This document shows positions 15,188 to 23,345 of a stretch of DNA of 27,354 nt, one piece after another. Position numbers and translations under genes: made by a program. The notes beneath the pieces are model-generated. The model did no database searches. It worked only from the letters and a program-made list of their open reading frames with translations, and had not been told where the DNA came from. This stretch comes from Bacteroidota bacterium (GTDB lineage: Bacteria > Bacteroidota > Bacteroidia > Chitinophagales > Saprospiraceae): contig JAKQGD010000057.1 in assembly GCA_029573365.1 (NCBI GenBank), forward strand, positions 1-27,354. The letters are read 5' to 3'. Positions within the stretch are counted from its first letter, which is position 1; each line of letters begins with the position of its first letter.

Positions 15188-15961
15188 TTGAGATATTTTA
15201 TCCATCTGGCATATGTAGGCACCCGGTACCGTGGGTGGCAAAGACAGGCTACAACAACCATGAGTGTGCAGCAGGTCCTTGAAGATTGTATGTGCTGCAT
15301 GACCTCTCAGAACAGGGCCATCATAGGCTGCGGGCGGACAGACGCCGGAGTACATGCACGGCAGTACTTTGCCCATATGGATCATCCGGGATTTGATTTT
15401 GATCCTGTCGATCGGTTAAACCGGATGTTGCCAGATGATGTGACGGTATTCGAATTTATACCGCTGCACGACAGGGCACATTCCAGATTTGACGCCATAC
15501 AAAGGACGTACCAATACCACATCCACCTGTCCAGGGACCCTTTTCTGGCACCATATAGCACATACATGGAATGGGCCTCTCCTGATTTTGGCCTTCTGGA
15601 CCGTGGTCTTGAGTTTTTACTTGGACTCGAAGATTTCCGTCATGTGTGCCTGACACCAGACCGTACCAACAATACAATATGCCCGCTAAATTCTGCAGGC
15701 TTTACTGTGAGCACGGACGGACGACGTGTGGTGTTTACTTTTTCTGCCGCCCGGTTTCTTAAGTCAATGATCCGTATCATGGTTGCCCGGTTGATAGAGC
15801 TCGCCATGGGCAAGATATCCCTGTCTCAGTTTGAAGACATCAATACTGGAAATGCCCGCCTCAAATACAGTACCATAGCATATCCGCAGGGTCTCCACCT
15901 GGTTTCTGTCCAATACCCTTACCTGGACCGTCCGCTCATATCTGGAGTGGGCCAATTTTAA
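15188..15961 (+). CDS. truA: tRNA pseudouridine synthase A
   Basis: The enzyme isomerises uridines 38-40 in the anticodon stem-loop of tRNAs. The product has 257 residues, the normal length. LAYVGTRYRGWQRQ at the start and GCGRTDAGVHA with catalytic Asp52 are diagnostic. RFDAIQRTYQYHI and the FTFSAARFLKSMIRIMVARLIEL segment (the usual F.A.RFL.+MVR motif) follow in the right order. The start codon is TTG at 15188: the residues that follow (RYFIHLAYVGT) align with the family start and no ATG precedes them. The gene sits 12 bases after ligA on the same strand, so they likely share a transcript. Confidence 0.95.
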   Translation: MRYFIHLAYVGTRYRGWQRQATTTMSVQQVLEDCMCCMTSQNRAIIGCGRTDAGVHARQYFAHMDHPGFDFDPVDRLNRMLPDDVTVFEFIPLHDRAHSRFDAIQRTYQYHIHLSRDPFLAPYSTYMEWASPDFGLLDRGLEFLLGLEDFRHVCLTPDRTNNTICPLNSAGFTVSTDGRRVVFTFSAARFLKSMIRIMVARLIELAMGKISLSQFEDINTGNARLKYSTIAYPQGLHLVSVQYPYLDRPLISGVGQF

Positions 15962-15965
15962 ATGT

Positions 15966-15973
15966 TATATTTG
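15966..15973 (+). promoter_or_regulatory. Predicted -7 box (TATATTTG) before the TMTC-like gene
   Basis: An exact TAnnTTTG match in the 27-base gap between truA and the next gene, 15 bases upstream of the ATG at 15989. No clear -33 element is seen. Confidence 0.5.
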
Positions 15974-15988
15974 CATAGATTTTAAGTT

Positions 15989-17881
15989 ATGGCAAAACAA
16001 AAGCAAAAACCGCAAGTAGCAGCCAAAGAGCCGCAACCCGTCAGCAAACCCAGGATAAGCACCTCTCATATCGTAGCGTGTATCGTAGTATTTTTAGCAG
16101 CATGTATAGTTTATGCAAATACGCTGGGTCATGGCTTTGTACTGGATGACCCTCTGGCCATAGGCCTCAATAAAAATGTAACCAAAGGTTTCGGAGGCAT
16201 AAGCAATCTGCTGGGAGGAGCTTATCGCGAAAATAGCCTCGGTGGCCAGCTTTACCGCCCTGTAGCTCTGGTACAATTTGCATTCGAATGGGGACTTTCG
16301 CCCGACAATCCTTTTATTCATCACCTCTTTAATGTACTGTGGTACGGTCTCGTCTGTGTCCTGGTGTATCTGGTAATAGACCGCTGGTTTGACGGCAGTA
16401 AAAAACTGCTTGCTTTTTCGGTAGCCCTGATTTTTGCCGTACATCCTATTCACACTGAAGTGGTGGCCAATATAAAGTCCCGGGACGAAATTATGTCTCT
16501 GTTTTTTGTATTACTGTCGTTCTGGCTTTTCAGCAGTTATCTGAAACAAAAGAAAACCATCAGCCTCATGTTGGCTTTGGGCAGTTATTTCCTGGCCCTT
16601 GTGTCCAAGGAAGGTGCGGTGACCATGCTGCCGGTATTTGGCATGTCTGCCTGGTGGATACACAAATCAGACACTGGAGCCAGCCTCCGCAAAGGACTTT
16701 TATTTGTCGTGCCCGTCATCCTAATGTTTATCATCCGGCGGGCAGTTTTTGGCGATGCCGCTGCTCCTGCCATCGATGTCATGGACAATCCCTTGGTGGG
16801 TGCTTCCGGTTGGGGAGAAAGATTTGGAACCTCCATGTCTGTCCTCCTTAAATATTTTACATTGATGATTTTGCCTCATCCTCTTTCCTGTGACTACAGC
16901 TATCTGGTGCTGCCATTGACGGGAATTATCGGCCTGAAGTCTATAATAGGGCTCGTATTGCATATTGCCCTATTGGCTATAGCCATTGTGGGTATAAATA
17001 AACGATCTTTCCTTTCTCTGTCTGTTTTTGGATACCTGTTTTCCATATTTTTATACAGCCAGTTACCTATGGTGATTGGTACAATCTTCGGCGAAAGGCT
17101 AGCATTCCTTCCATCCTTCTGGTTTATCAGCGGCTTACTCTACTGGATATTCAGTCTGACAGACAGCTCCAACCAAAAAAATGATACCTTGATTTCTGCG
17201 ATAAGCAGCCAAAAAATATACTCCGCCGGAGTACTTATCGTATCCATGGTGCTGGCATACCTTACCTTCACAAGAAACACAGCCTGGCATGACAATTACA
17301 CTTTGTTTAAAACAGACGTAAAAACCTATCCCACCAGCATACGGCTAAACAATGGTGTCGCAGAAGAGCTCATCAAAGCAGCCAATCCAAACCTTAAGTC
17401 AGCTGAAGAATGCAACAATCTCCTCGCACAAGCGGAGCAGCACTGTCAATACATCCTTAAGACCAAACCGGTAGCTACGGCATACCTTTCACTTGGCAAC
17501 ATCCGGTTTATGCAGAAACGGTATGAGGAAGCCATCGCCTATTACGACCAGGTAAACGACCTGAAAAGTATCGTTGATACAGGCAAAGCCCTCTCCTACC
17601 GGGAATTGGGAAGGCAGGCCGGAGAAATGGAAAACGACCTGACAAAAAGCAGGGACCTGTTGTCAAAATCACTGGGACTAAACAATCAGGATTCAGAAAC
17701 TTGGTTTCTTATGGGTGTGTCTTACGGCGTGGGGGGTGACCACCAGAAAGCAGCGGAATATTTTGAAAAGGCTTACAGCATTAAGCCGGATAACAACATC
17801 GCCAAAAATGCGGCCACCGCTTATCGCAATGCCGGAAATGCAGAAAAAGCCGCAAAATTTGAGGGTCTGAGCAACCAGTAA
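15989..17881 (+). CDS. TMTC-like GT-C glycosyltransferase with C-terminal TPRs
   Basis: The protein has 630 residues. A short basic Lys/Gln/Pro-rich cytoplasmic tail (1-25) precedes the first membrane helix (about 28-44). HGFVLDDPLAI with Asp53-Asp54 lies in the first extracytoplasmic loop, where GT-C enzymes keep an acidic pair. LYRPV (88-92) and IFAVHPIHTEVVANIKSRDEI (148-168) resemble the motifs of animal TMTC O-mannosyltransferases and bacterial relatives. Several hydrophobic helices continue to about residue 430. Residues about 460-630 form TPR-like helical pairs (for example YLSLGNIRFMQKRYEEAIAYYDQ, ETWFLMGVSYGVGG). It should use a lipid-linked sugar donor at the membrane; donor and acceptor are unknown. 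It has its own -7 box just upstream. Confidence 0.78.
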   Translation: MAKQKQKPQVAAKEPQPVSKPRISTSHIVACIVVFLAACIVYANTLGHGFVLDDPLAIGLNKNVTKGFGGISNLLGGAYRENSLGGQLYRPVALVQFAFEWGLSPDNPFIHHLFNVLWYGLVCVLVYLVIDRWFDGSKKLLAFSVALIFAVHPIHTEVVANIKSRDEIMSLFFVLLSFWLFSSYLKQKKTISLMLALGSYFLALVSKEGAVTMLPVFGMSAWWIHKSDTGASLRKGLLFVVPVILMFIIRRAVFGDAAAPAIDVMDNPLVGASGWGERFGTSMSVLLKYFTLMILPHPLSCDYSYLVLPLTGIIGLKSIIGLVLHIALLAIAIVGINKRSFLSLSVFGYLFSIFLYSQLPMVIGTIFGERLAFLPSFWFISGLLYWIFSLTDSSNQKNDTLISAISSQKIYSAGVLIVSMVLAYLTFTRNTAWHDNYTLFKTDVKTYPTSIRLNNGVAEELIKAANPNLKSAEECNNLLAQAEQHCQYILKTKPVATAYLSLGNIRFMQKRYEEAIAYYDQVNDLKSIVDTGKALSYRELGRQAGEMENDLTKSRDLLSKSLGLNNQDSETWFLMGVSYGVGGDHQKAAEYFEKAYSIKPDNNIAKNAATAYRNAGNAEKAAKFEGLSNQ

Positions 17882-17883
17882 TC

Positions 17884-17916
17884 AAAAAAGGTCCGGGCAC
17901 ATAACGAGCCGGACCT
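17884..17916 (-). terminator. Intrinsic terminator for the minus-strand gene at 17936
   Basis: AGGTCCGG (17889-17896) pairs with CCGGACCT (17909-17916) around a 12-base loop. Read on the minus strand the stem is followed by TTTTTT (17889-17884), a classic rho-independent terminator. On the plus strand the stem lacks a T-run, so the glycosyltransferase transcript would be stopped less well. Confidence 0.8.
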
Positions 17917-17935
17917 ATACTCGAAGAGCCGGATA

Positions 17936-18190
17936 TCAGAATGCCCTCTTGTGTTGTCTTCTGAGCATCCTTCTTTCTCTGGGAGTTACTTTGCCATCGG
18001 CAAGAGCCATCTTTTTCATCTGTCTTTTGTGCTTTTTGCTAAGTTTTTTACACTGTCGCGGTCCTGCCTGTATATTGGAACGGTTCACTCCCGCTAAACG
18101 ATTTTGGGGACCTGACTGATAAGCCTGCGATGTGCCGGCTATGGCAAGGACAAACATCAAACAAACTGATAAAATCATTGACTTTTTCAT
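17936..18190 (-). CDS. Small basic secreted protein
   Basis: The protein has 84 residues with an N-terminal signal peptide (about 1-23, MKKSMILSVCLMFVLAIAGTS then QA). The mature part is strongly basic: CKKLSKKHKRQMKKMALADGKVT is followed by PRERRMLRRQHKRAF. The central ADGKVTPRERRML resembles an ADGKV(T/I)..E...L motif seen in TerB-like and EF-hand-like helices, but the protein is too short for the full folds. It stands alone on the minus strand, has its own terminator, and is divergent from the lipoprotein gene at 18337. It could bind nucleic acid, polyanionic surface polymer or calcium; none of these is demonstrated. Confidence 0.75.
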   Translation of the reverse strand: MKKSMILSVCLMFVLAIAGTSQAYQSGPQNRLAGVNRSNIQAGPRQCKKLSKKHKRQMKKMALADGKVTPRERRMLRRQHKRAF

Positions 18191-18336
18191 CTCTTTCTGG
18201 ATTTAAAGGTTGATAAATATATTTGTCCGTTTGACATCATGCACCGTTTATGGTTTAGCCGTGTTTAGGTTTTTAACCGGTTTTTAACTTTTATGACCTT
18301 TGTGCCTGACCTATTTTTATAGGCAGCAATTCAAAT

Positions 18337-19926
18337 TTGTTATATCTTGCAGTCAAAATCCTCATATTGGGAAAACCATCAAAATACATAAGCGGATCAG
18401 GGTCCTTATACCTTACTTTTTTTTTCGGCCTGGTGTTATCGGCCCTGACTTCTTGTTTTGACATAGACAAGGAAGCCTCAGTAGGATTGTCTGACGGCAC
18501 CTATGAACTTGCCGTACCCCTGGTCAACACCAAGGCGACTGTGGAAGGCATCACCGATGCGTCAGATATCAACTCAAACATAAGGATTGACCCTGACGGC
18601 AAAGTTCATGTGATATACAACGGCGAAGTCATCAATGGATCCTCTGCGTCCATTTTTCCTCCATTTCCCGGGCTGGAGCCGCTCCGCATGACAGATACTG
18701 TCACCAATGTGGAAATATTTGACCCGGCAAAATACCAGATACAAAAAGCGATATTCAATGACACCAAGATTTATTTCAGGTTCGAAAACAACCAGCCTCA
18801 GGATGTAAACATCGATCTTACCATTCCCGAACTGCAGCGTGACGGCCAGGGTTTTTCGCGGAGTTTCAAGATAGATTACAACAACTCATTGCCTGCAAAA
18901 CTTATCTCTGAGCAAATTTCAGTGGACGGATGGTCACTTGTGGGCAAAAACAACAGTCTGACTTTTCATTACACAGCGACGATGGAAGACGGGCAAAAAG
19001 TCAGGCTTGACGTTGCTGAAATGTATTTTGATGTCATCAGGTTTGACCTCATAACTGGATACCTGGGCCACCACGATTTTGTGCTGAAGGGCAGCGTTAT
19101 CGATATCGGGCTTTTTGACAAATGGAAAAGTGGTTCGTTCGATTTTGAAGACCCTAAAATCACCATTTCTGTAGACAATGCCTTTGGGCTACCGGTAAGG
19201 TCACGTGTCAATAAAATGGAACTCACCACCATCACCGGCAATCGTGTCGTATTACAAAGTCCGTTTATTGATACCGGGATAGATTTTGCCTACCCTTCGC
19301 TTAATGAAATCGGGACCGTAAAAACCACTTATTTTAACTTTGACCGCAATAACTCAAACATACGTGAGGTATTTAACGAAAAGACCAAAAGCATAGCCTA
19401 TGACATCAGTGCCCTGGTAAATGCTGACAGAGATACCACCATAAAAGGTTTTATAACGGGCGACAGCAAATTTACTATCAAAGTTGCCGTAGAGGTTCCT
19501 CTTTTGGGTTCGGTCAATGATGTGGTAGTTGCCGACACCCTGGATCTGGACCTCAAGGATTTTAATGAGGTCGAGGCTGCTGAGTTTAAGGCCATAACAA
19601 CAAATGACTTTCCTGCAGATATGGTTATCCAGGCTTATTTCCTCGACGACAATAAACAGGTGCTCGACAAACTTTTTGATGGGGAGGGATATAACCTCCA
19701 GGCTGCAACTCTGTTGCCATCAGGCAGAACACAACCCGGAGCAGAAAAAACCAGTGTCATCAATTATGACAAAGACCGCTTTGATAAGGTTAAGAAAGCA
19801 AGCAAACTGGCACTTTATGGCAGGTTTAATACCACAGGTGCCCAAAATCGAAATTCTCTGTGGGTGTACAGCGACTATGGTATAGGACTAAAAATGGGTG
19901 CAAAAATCAAATACCGCAAAAAATGA
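18337..19926 (+). CDS. Large lipoprotein paired with a DUF5723 outer-membrane protein
   Basis: The protein has 529 residues from a TTG at 18337; a second TTG at 18367 gives 519 with an equally good signal. The SPII signal ends in SALTSC (Cys40 counting from 18337). The rest is beta-rich, built of repeated blocks with paired strands (for example VNIDLTIPELQ, GSFDFEDPKITISVDNAFGLPV), somewhat like LEA-type or SusE-like beta-sandwich repeats. No specific family is assigned. The 3' end overlaps the next start (ATGA, 19923-19926), so the two proteins are translationally coupled and probably act together at the outer membrane. Upstream, a TATATTTG at 18218-18225 and a weaker TTATATCTTG at 18340 are the only promoter-like strings. 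No ATG start is available before the lipobox. Confidence 0.75.
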   Translation: MLYLAVKILILGKPSKYISGSGSLYLTFFFGLVLSALTSCFDIDKEASVGLSDGTYELAVPLVNTKATVEGITDASDINSNIRIDPDGKVHVIYNGEVINGSSASIFPPFPGLEPLRMTDTVTNVEIFDPAKYQIQKAIFNDTKIYFRFENNQPQDVNIDLTIPELQRDGQGFSRSFKIDYNNSLPAKLISEQISVDGWSLVGKNNSLTFHYTATMEDGQKVRLDVAEMYFDVIRFDLITGYLGHHDFVLKGSVIDIGLFDKWKSGSFDFEDPKITISVDNAFGLPVRSRVNKMELTTITGNRVVLQSPFIDTGIDFAYPSLNEIGTVKTTYFNFDRNNSNIREVFNEKTKSIAYDISALVNADRDTTIKGFITGDSKFTIKVAVEVPLLGSVNDVVVADTLDLDLKDFNEVEAAEFKAITTNDFPADMVIQAYFLDDNKQVLDKLFDGEGYNLQAATLLPSGRTQPGAEKTSVINYDKDRFDKVKKASKLALYGRFNTTGAQNRNSLWVYSDYGIGLKMGAKIKYRKK

Positions 19927-21239
19927 TGCACACTGACCGGCTACTACGTCTGTTCCTGATACTGTGGGTGATACCGCTTGCTGCCACGACCACTGTTTGT
20001 CAGGATATAAGTCAGCTTCATCAGCAGGGCAGGCTGGCAGGTACCTTCCTGAATCCGGGCCTTCCTCTAGAAAAAAAGTGGAACCTTTCCCTGGCTAACA
20101 TAGGCATCTCATTGTATACAGACGGGCCCTCGATAAACGGTATCACAAGCCGCAATGCAGCAGGAGAAAGGTTTATCGACGTAACCAAACTCCCTGCAAA
20201 CCTGGCCGATTATTACAATATAGGTTTCCTGGCCACGGCCCGCACACTAGATATAGGCCTAAAACTTAAACAGGTTACGATTATGGCCGGGCACCGGTTT
20301 TCATCCGTCTCAAATGTCCGTTATACCGGGTCATTACTGGCTCTTGCAGCTCAGGGCAACGCCGCCTTTATAGGGCAGCAACTGCAGATAGGGCCCTCTC
20401 TGGATGCCTCGGCATATAACGAAGTATATCTTGGGGCTCAGAAAACAATCAATAACTTTACCTTGGGAGTGCGGGCAAAAATTCTTTATGGGACGGCTTC
20501 ACTTTTGACAGAGGAGTCAGACATGCTCTTTACTACAAAGTCAGAATATTATCAGCTGGAGCTGAAAAACAACTATATATTAAGGAGCAGCGGATTACTG
20601 AGATATTACGATGTTGATGATATCACCATAGATCTACCCAGTTTTTCCTTTGACAACTTCTTTTACAACAACCGTGGTCTGGCCATAGACCTGGGCGTCG
20701 CCTTTAAAGCCGGCGATAAGCTCCTTTTTTCTGCAAGTGCCCTGGACCTTGGCAGCATAAAATGGGATTTTTTTCCAAGAAAGTACACCTCTGTTGGCAC
20801 CTTTAAATACGATGGTCTCGACATAATCAAATACCTGGGCGATACCACTCAGATAGCCGTGGCTGATACCATACTGCAAAACATTAAAGTAGAATCAGGC
20901 CTGGAACCATTCAAAACTCTGCTCAATAATACCTTTACCCTTGGAGCCCGCTATGCCATCAATAGTAGCTGGGACGCCAACCTGCTGTATATGCTCAGAA
21001 ACGAATTTGGTATCAGAAAGCACTATCTGACGATATCAACGGTTAAAAAAATATCTTTTCTGGACCTAGGACTTCAATATTCCATTTCCAAAAACAACTG
21101 GACCTCTCTCGGGTTTTATACCAGTCTGAAGGCTGGGGCTTTTTCATGCTTTGCCTCTACAGAAAATCTTCCCGGACTTGTAAAGCCTTTTGGAACAAAG
21201 CGGGCATCGCTAATGATAGGAGCATCTGTTCAATTCTGA
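19923..21239 (+). CDS. DUF5723-type outer-membrane beta-barrel protein
   Basis: The protein has 438 residues from the ATG at 19923, which overlaps the previous stop (ATGA); the frame is open further upstream but inside the other gene. A signal peptide spans about residues 1-27 (LLRLFLILWVIPLAATTTVCQ). The body alternates strands and turns with many Tyr and Gly (FTLGVRAKILYGTASL, GLAIDLGVAFKAGDKLLFSASALDLG), and the C-terminus ends in Phe (MIGASVQF), as expected for a barrel. The sequence pattern fits DUF5723, a Bacteroidota-restricted outer-membrane family of unknown role. Coupling to the lipoprotein before it suggests a surface complex of a barrel and a lipoprotein lid or partner. Confidence 0.8.
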   Translation: MMHTDRLLRLFLILWVIPLAATTTVCQDISQLHQQGRLAGTFLNPGLPLEKKWNLSLANIGISLYTDGPSINGITSRNAAGERFIDVTKLPANLADYYNIGFLATARTLDIGLKLKQVTIMAGHRFSSVSNVRYTGSLLALAAQGNAAFIGQQLQIGPSLDASAYNEVYLGAQKTINNFTLGVRAKILYGTASLLTEESDMLFTTKSEYYQLELKNNYILRSSGLLRYYDVDDITIDLPSFSFDNFFYNNRGLAIDLGVAFKAGDKLLFSASALDLGSIKWDFFPRKYTSVGTFKYDGLDIIKYLGDTTQIAVADTILQNIKVESGLEPFKTLLNNTFTLGARYAINSSWDANLLYMLRNEFGIRKHYLTISTVKKISFLDLGLQYSISKNNWTSLGFYTSLKAGAFSCFASTENLPGLVKPFGTKRASLMIGASVQF

Positions 21240-21240
21240 C

Positions 21241-21270
21241 TTGCTGTATTCAGAAAAAGTTTTACTTTTG
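21241..21270 (+). promoter_or_regulatory. Predicted promoter of the TPR lipoprotein gene (TTG-N19-TACTTTTG)
   Basis: TTG at 21241-21243, a 19-base spacer and TACTTTTG at 21263-21270 fit the Bacteroidota consensus. The ATG at 21294 lies 23 bases after the box, supporting that start. Confidence 0.75.
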
Positions 21271-21293
21271 TATCCTTATTGATTTATTAAATT

Positions 21294-22376
21294 ATGGATG
21301 GGGCACATCATAGTGGCCTTACAGTAAAAGGCCTTGGTTCCGGCAGGCCGCTGACCGGACAGTTAATAAAGGAACGACATGTTCGCTTGATGGTATTCGT
21401 TATGGCCTTCTTTATGATTTTTGTGTCGTGCCGCAACGATAAAAAACAAAATCCAAGGATGACCGGAGACGCCGATATCGATGCGGTAACTGAGGCCATC
21501 GATAAAAATCCCGGGGATGCAGCCCTGTATTATCAGCGGGCAAAAAAGTTTTATGAAAAAAAATCTTACGATCTCACTATCCATGACATGATGAAAGCCA
21601 TGTCCATAGATTCGCTCAATCCTGACTATTATCACCTTTTATCCGATGCTTATCTTGACTATATGAACAGTAACGGAGCCCTCAAGGCGATGAACAAGGT
21701 TATCTCACTGTATCCCGAAAGGATTCCGTCGCTCCTGAAAATGTCCGAACTCAAATACATCCTCGAGGATTATGACGGCTCTATACTTACACTTAATGAA
21801 GTAGTACGTCTCGATAAAAACAACTCTGAAGCCTATTTTATGTTGGGCAATAATTTCAGAGCTCTGGGAGACAGAGAACGTGCAATAAACGCCTATCAGA
21901 CTTGCATAGAGATGGATAGCAAGCTGACCGATGCATGGATTTCCCTCGGAGAACTTCACGAAGAAAAAAAAGACCCCAAAGCATTGACATATTACGAAAG
22001 TGCCATCCTAAGTGATCCCTCCTCTATGCAGGCTCTTCATGCCAAGGCCTATTACATGCAAAACCATGGAAAAATAAAGGAGGCACAGGAAATTTATCGG
22101 CAAATTATACTTACCGACAGATCTTATGCCGATGCTTACCTAAATTCGGGCTTGTTATATATGGAGGTCGACTCTACAGACAGGGCCTATGAGCAGTTTG
22201 ACCTGCTGACCGCCGTAGCTCCAACCAATTACCTTGGATTTTATTACAGGGGTTTGGTCAGCAAGAGTCGGGGAGACAAGGAACGTGCCCTTAAGGATTT
22301 TGAATCGGCGTACAGCCTCAATCCTAAAGACAAAAAAATAGAAGAGGCCATTAACTCATTAAAACCTAAAAATTAA
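21294..22376 (+). CDS. TPR-repeat lipoprotein
   Basis: The protein has 360 residues. A longer than usual N-region (1-31, including LTGQLIKERHVRL) precedes a hydrophobic stretch and the lipobox IFVSC (Cys46), so it is exported and lipidated. From about residue 55 to the end it is a chain of about eight TPR units, for example YYHLLSDAYLDYMNSNGALK, SEAYFMLGNNFRALGDRERA and YYRGLVSKSRGDKERALKDF. TPR lipoproteins act as protein-protein scaffolds in the envelope; the partner is not evident. The start is supported by the well-placed TACTTTTG promoter. The aldo/keto reductase gene follows after 32 bases. Confidence 0.88.
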   Translation: MDGAHHSGLTVKGLGSGRPLTGQLIKERHVRLMVFVMAFFMIFVSCRNDKKQNPRMTGDADIDAVTEAIDKNPGDAALYYQRAKKFYEKKSYDLTIHDMMKAMSIDSLNPDYYHLLSDAYLDYMNSNGALKAMNKVISLYPERIPSLLKMSELKYILEDYDGSILTLNEVVRLDKNNSEAYFMLGNNFRALGDRERAINAYQTCIEMDSKLTDAWISLGELHEEKKDPKALTYYESAILSDPSSMQALHAKAYYMQNHGKIKEAQEIYRQIILTDRSYADAYLNSGLLYMEVDSTDRAYEQFDLLTAVAPTNYLGFYYRGLVSKSRGDKERALKDFESAYSLNPKDKKIEEAINSLKPKN

Positions 22377-22408
22377 ATTTCAATAATATTTAAATTAAGT
22401 CTGTAATC

Positions 22409-23281
22409 ATGGTTAAATTTTCTAGAATCGTAGCCGGTGTGATCAGGTGGGGTAGCTGGGGTTCCAAGCTTTCATCCTCCAAAATGGCAAACATGATTTC
22501 CACTTGTGTGGAAAATGGAGTTACTACTTTTGATCTGGCCGATGTCTATGGAAATTACACTACCGAAAGAGAGTTTGGTGATGCGGTGATACTGAGCGGA
22601 ACCCCACGGGAGGACATTCAGATCATAAGCAAATGTGGTATCATCAAACCATGTGCTGAGAAACCCGGCTTTAAAATTTCTCATTACAACACCTCAAAGC
22701 GGTACATCCTCGACTCCGTGGATTTGTCGCTAGAAAACCTCAATACAGAATATCTGGATGTTCTTATGATCAACAGGCCCAGCCCGATCATGGATTATCC
22801 GGAAATGGCAGATGCGTTCCACCAGCTTAAGGAGTCAGGCAAGGTAAGGGAATTTGGCGTCGTCAATTTTTCACCTGACCAGATTAGAGCGATGAGACGG
22901 TTTTATCCCATCATAGCACACCAGTCAGAGTTTTCTATGACCCATCTGGAGCCTATGTTTGACGGAACCATTGACACTTGTGTAGCCAATGATATGGTGC
23001 CTATGTCGTGGTCCCCTCTCGGTGGTGACAAGATTTACACCCATACCAAGACGGGTAAAAAGCTGGAAGCTAAACTCGAAAAGCATGCTGCCCAATTCGG
23101 TTGGTCGGTGTCAGAAATGGCTCTTCTTTTCTTGCTTCACCATCCTGCCGGTATACTTCCTGTCATCAATTATGCCAAGGCCGACAAAATCCTGGAAACA
23201 CTCGAACTGCTGGATGTAGAGATTTCCAATGAGGATTGGTTTGAATTGCTTATCATGCTGCAGGGTAAGGAACTTCCATAA
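22409..23281 (+). CDS. Aldo/keto reductase family protein (YdhF-like), catalytic His replaced by Asn
   Basis: A cytoplasmic TIM-barrel protein of 290 residues in the NADPH-dependent reductase family. TTFDLADVYGNY gives Asp42 and Tyr47, ISKCGI gives Lys75, VREFGVVNFSPDQI and HQSEFSMTHLE are the usual cofactor-side strands, and MSWSPLGG follows. The fourth tetrad residue should be His in the L(I/L)HRPxPLM motif; here the text reads MINRPSPIM with codon AAC (Asn122). Asp, Tyr and Lys are kept. Carbonyl reduction may therefore be altered or lost, or a different substrate used. It lies 32 bases after the TPR lipoprotein gene and is closed by a strong terminator. The substrate is unknown. Confidence 0.9.
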   Translation: MVKFSRIVAGVIRWGSWGSKLSSSKMANMISTCVENGVTTFDLADVYGNYTTEREFGDAVILSGTPREDIQIISKCGIIKPCAEKPGFKISHYNTSKRYILDSVDLSLENLNTEYLDVLMINRPSPIMDYPEMADAFHQLKESGKVREFGVVNFSPDQIRAMRRFYPIIAHQSEFSMTHLEPMFDGTIDTCVANDMVPMSWSPLGGDKIYTHTKTGKKLEAKLEKHAAQFGWSVSEMALLFLLHHPAGILPVINYAKADKILETLELLDVEISNEDWFELLIMLQGKELP

Positions 23282-23296
23282 TCTTTCTCTAAAAAT

Positions 23297-23329
23297 AAAA
23301 AAGGCTGCCCGATTAAGGCAGCCTTTTTT
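23297..23329. terminator. Bidirectional intrinsic terminator
   Basis: AAAAAAGGCTGCC, a 7-base loop and GGCAGCCTTTTTT form a perfect GC-rich stem with A and T tails, so it works on both strands. It sits between the convergent reductase gene (plus) and nuclease gene (minus). Confidence 0.92.
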
Positions 23330-23345
23330 ATTTAAGCCCGGATCT

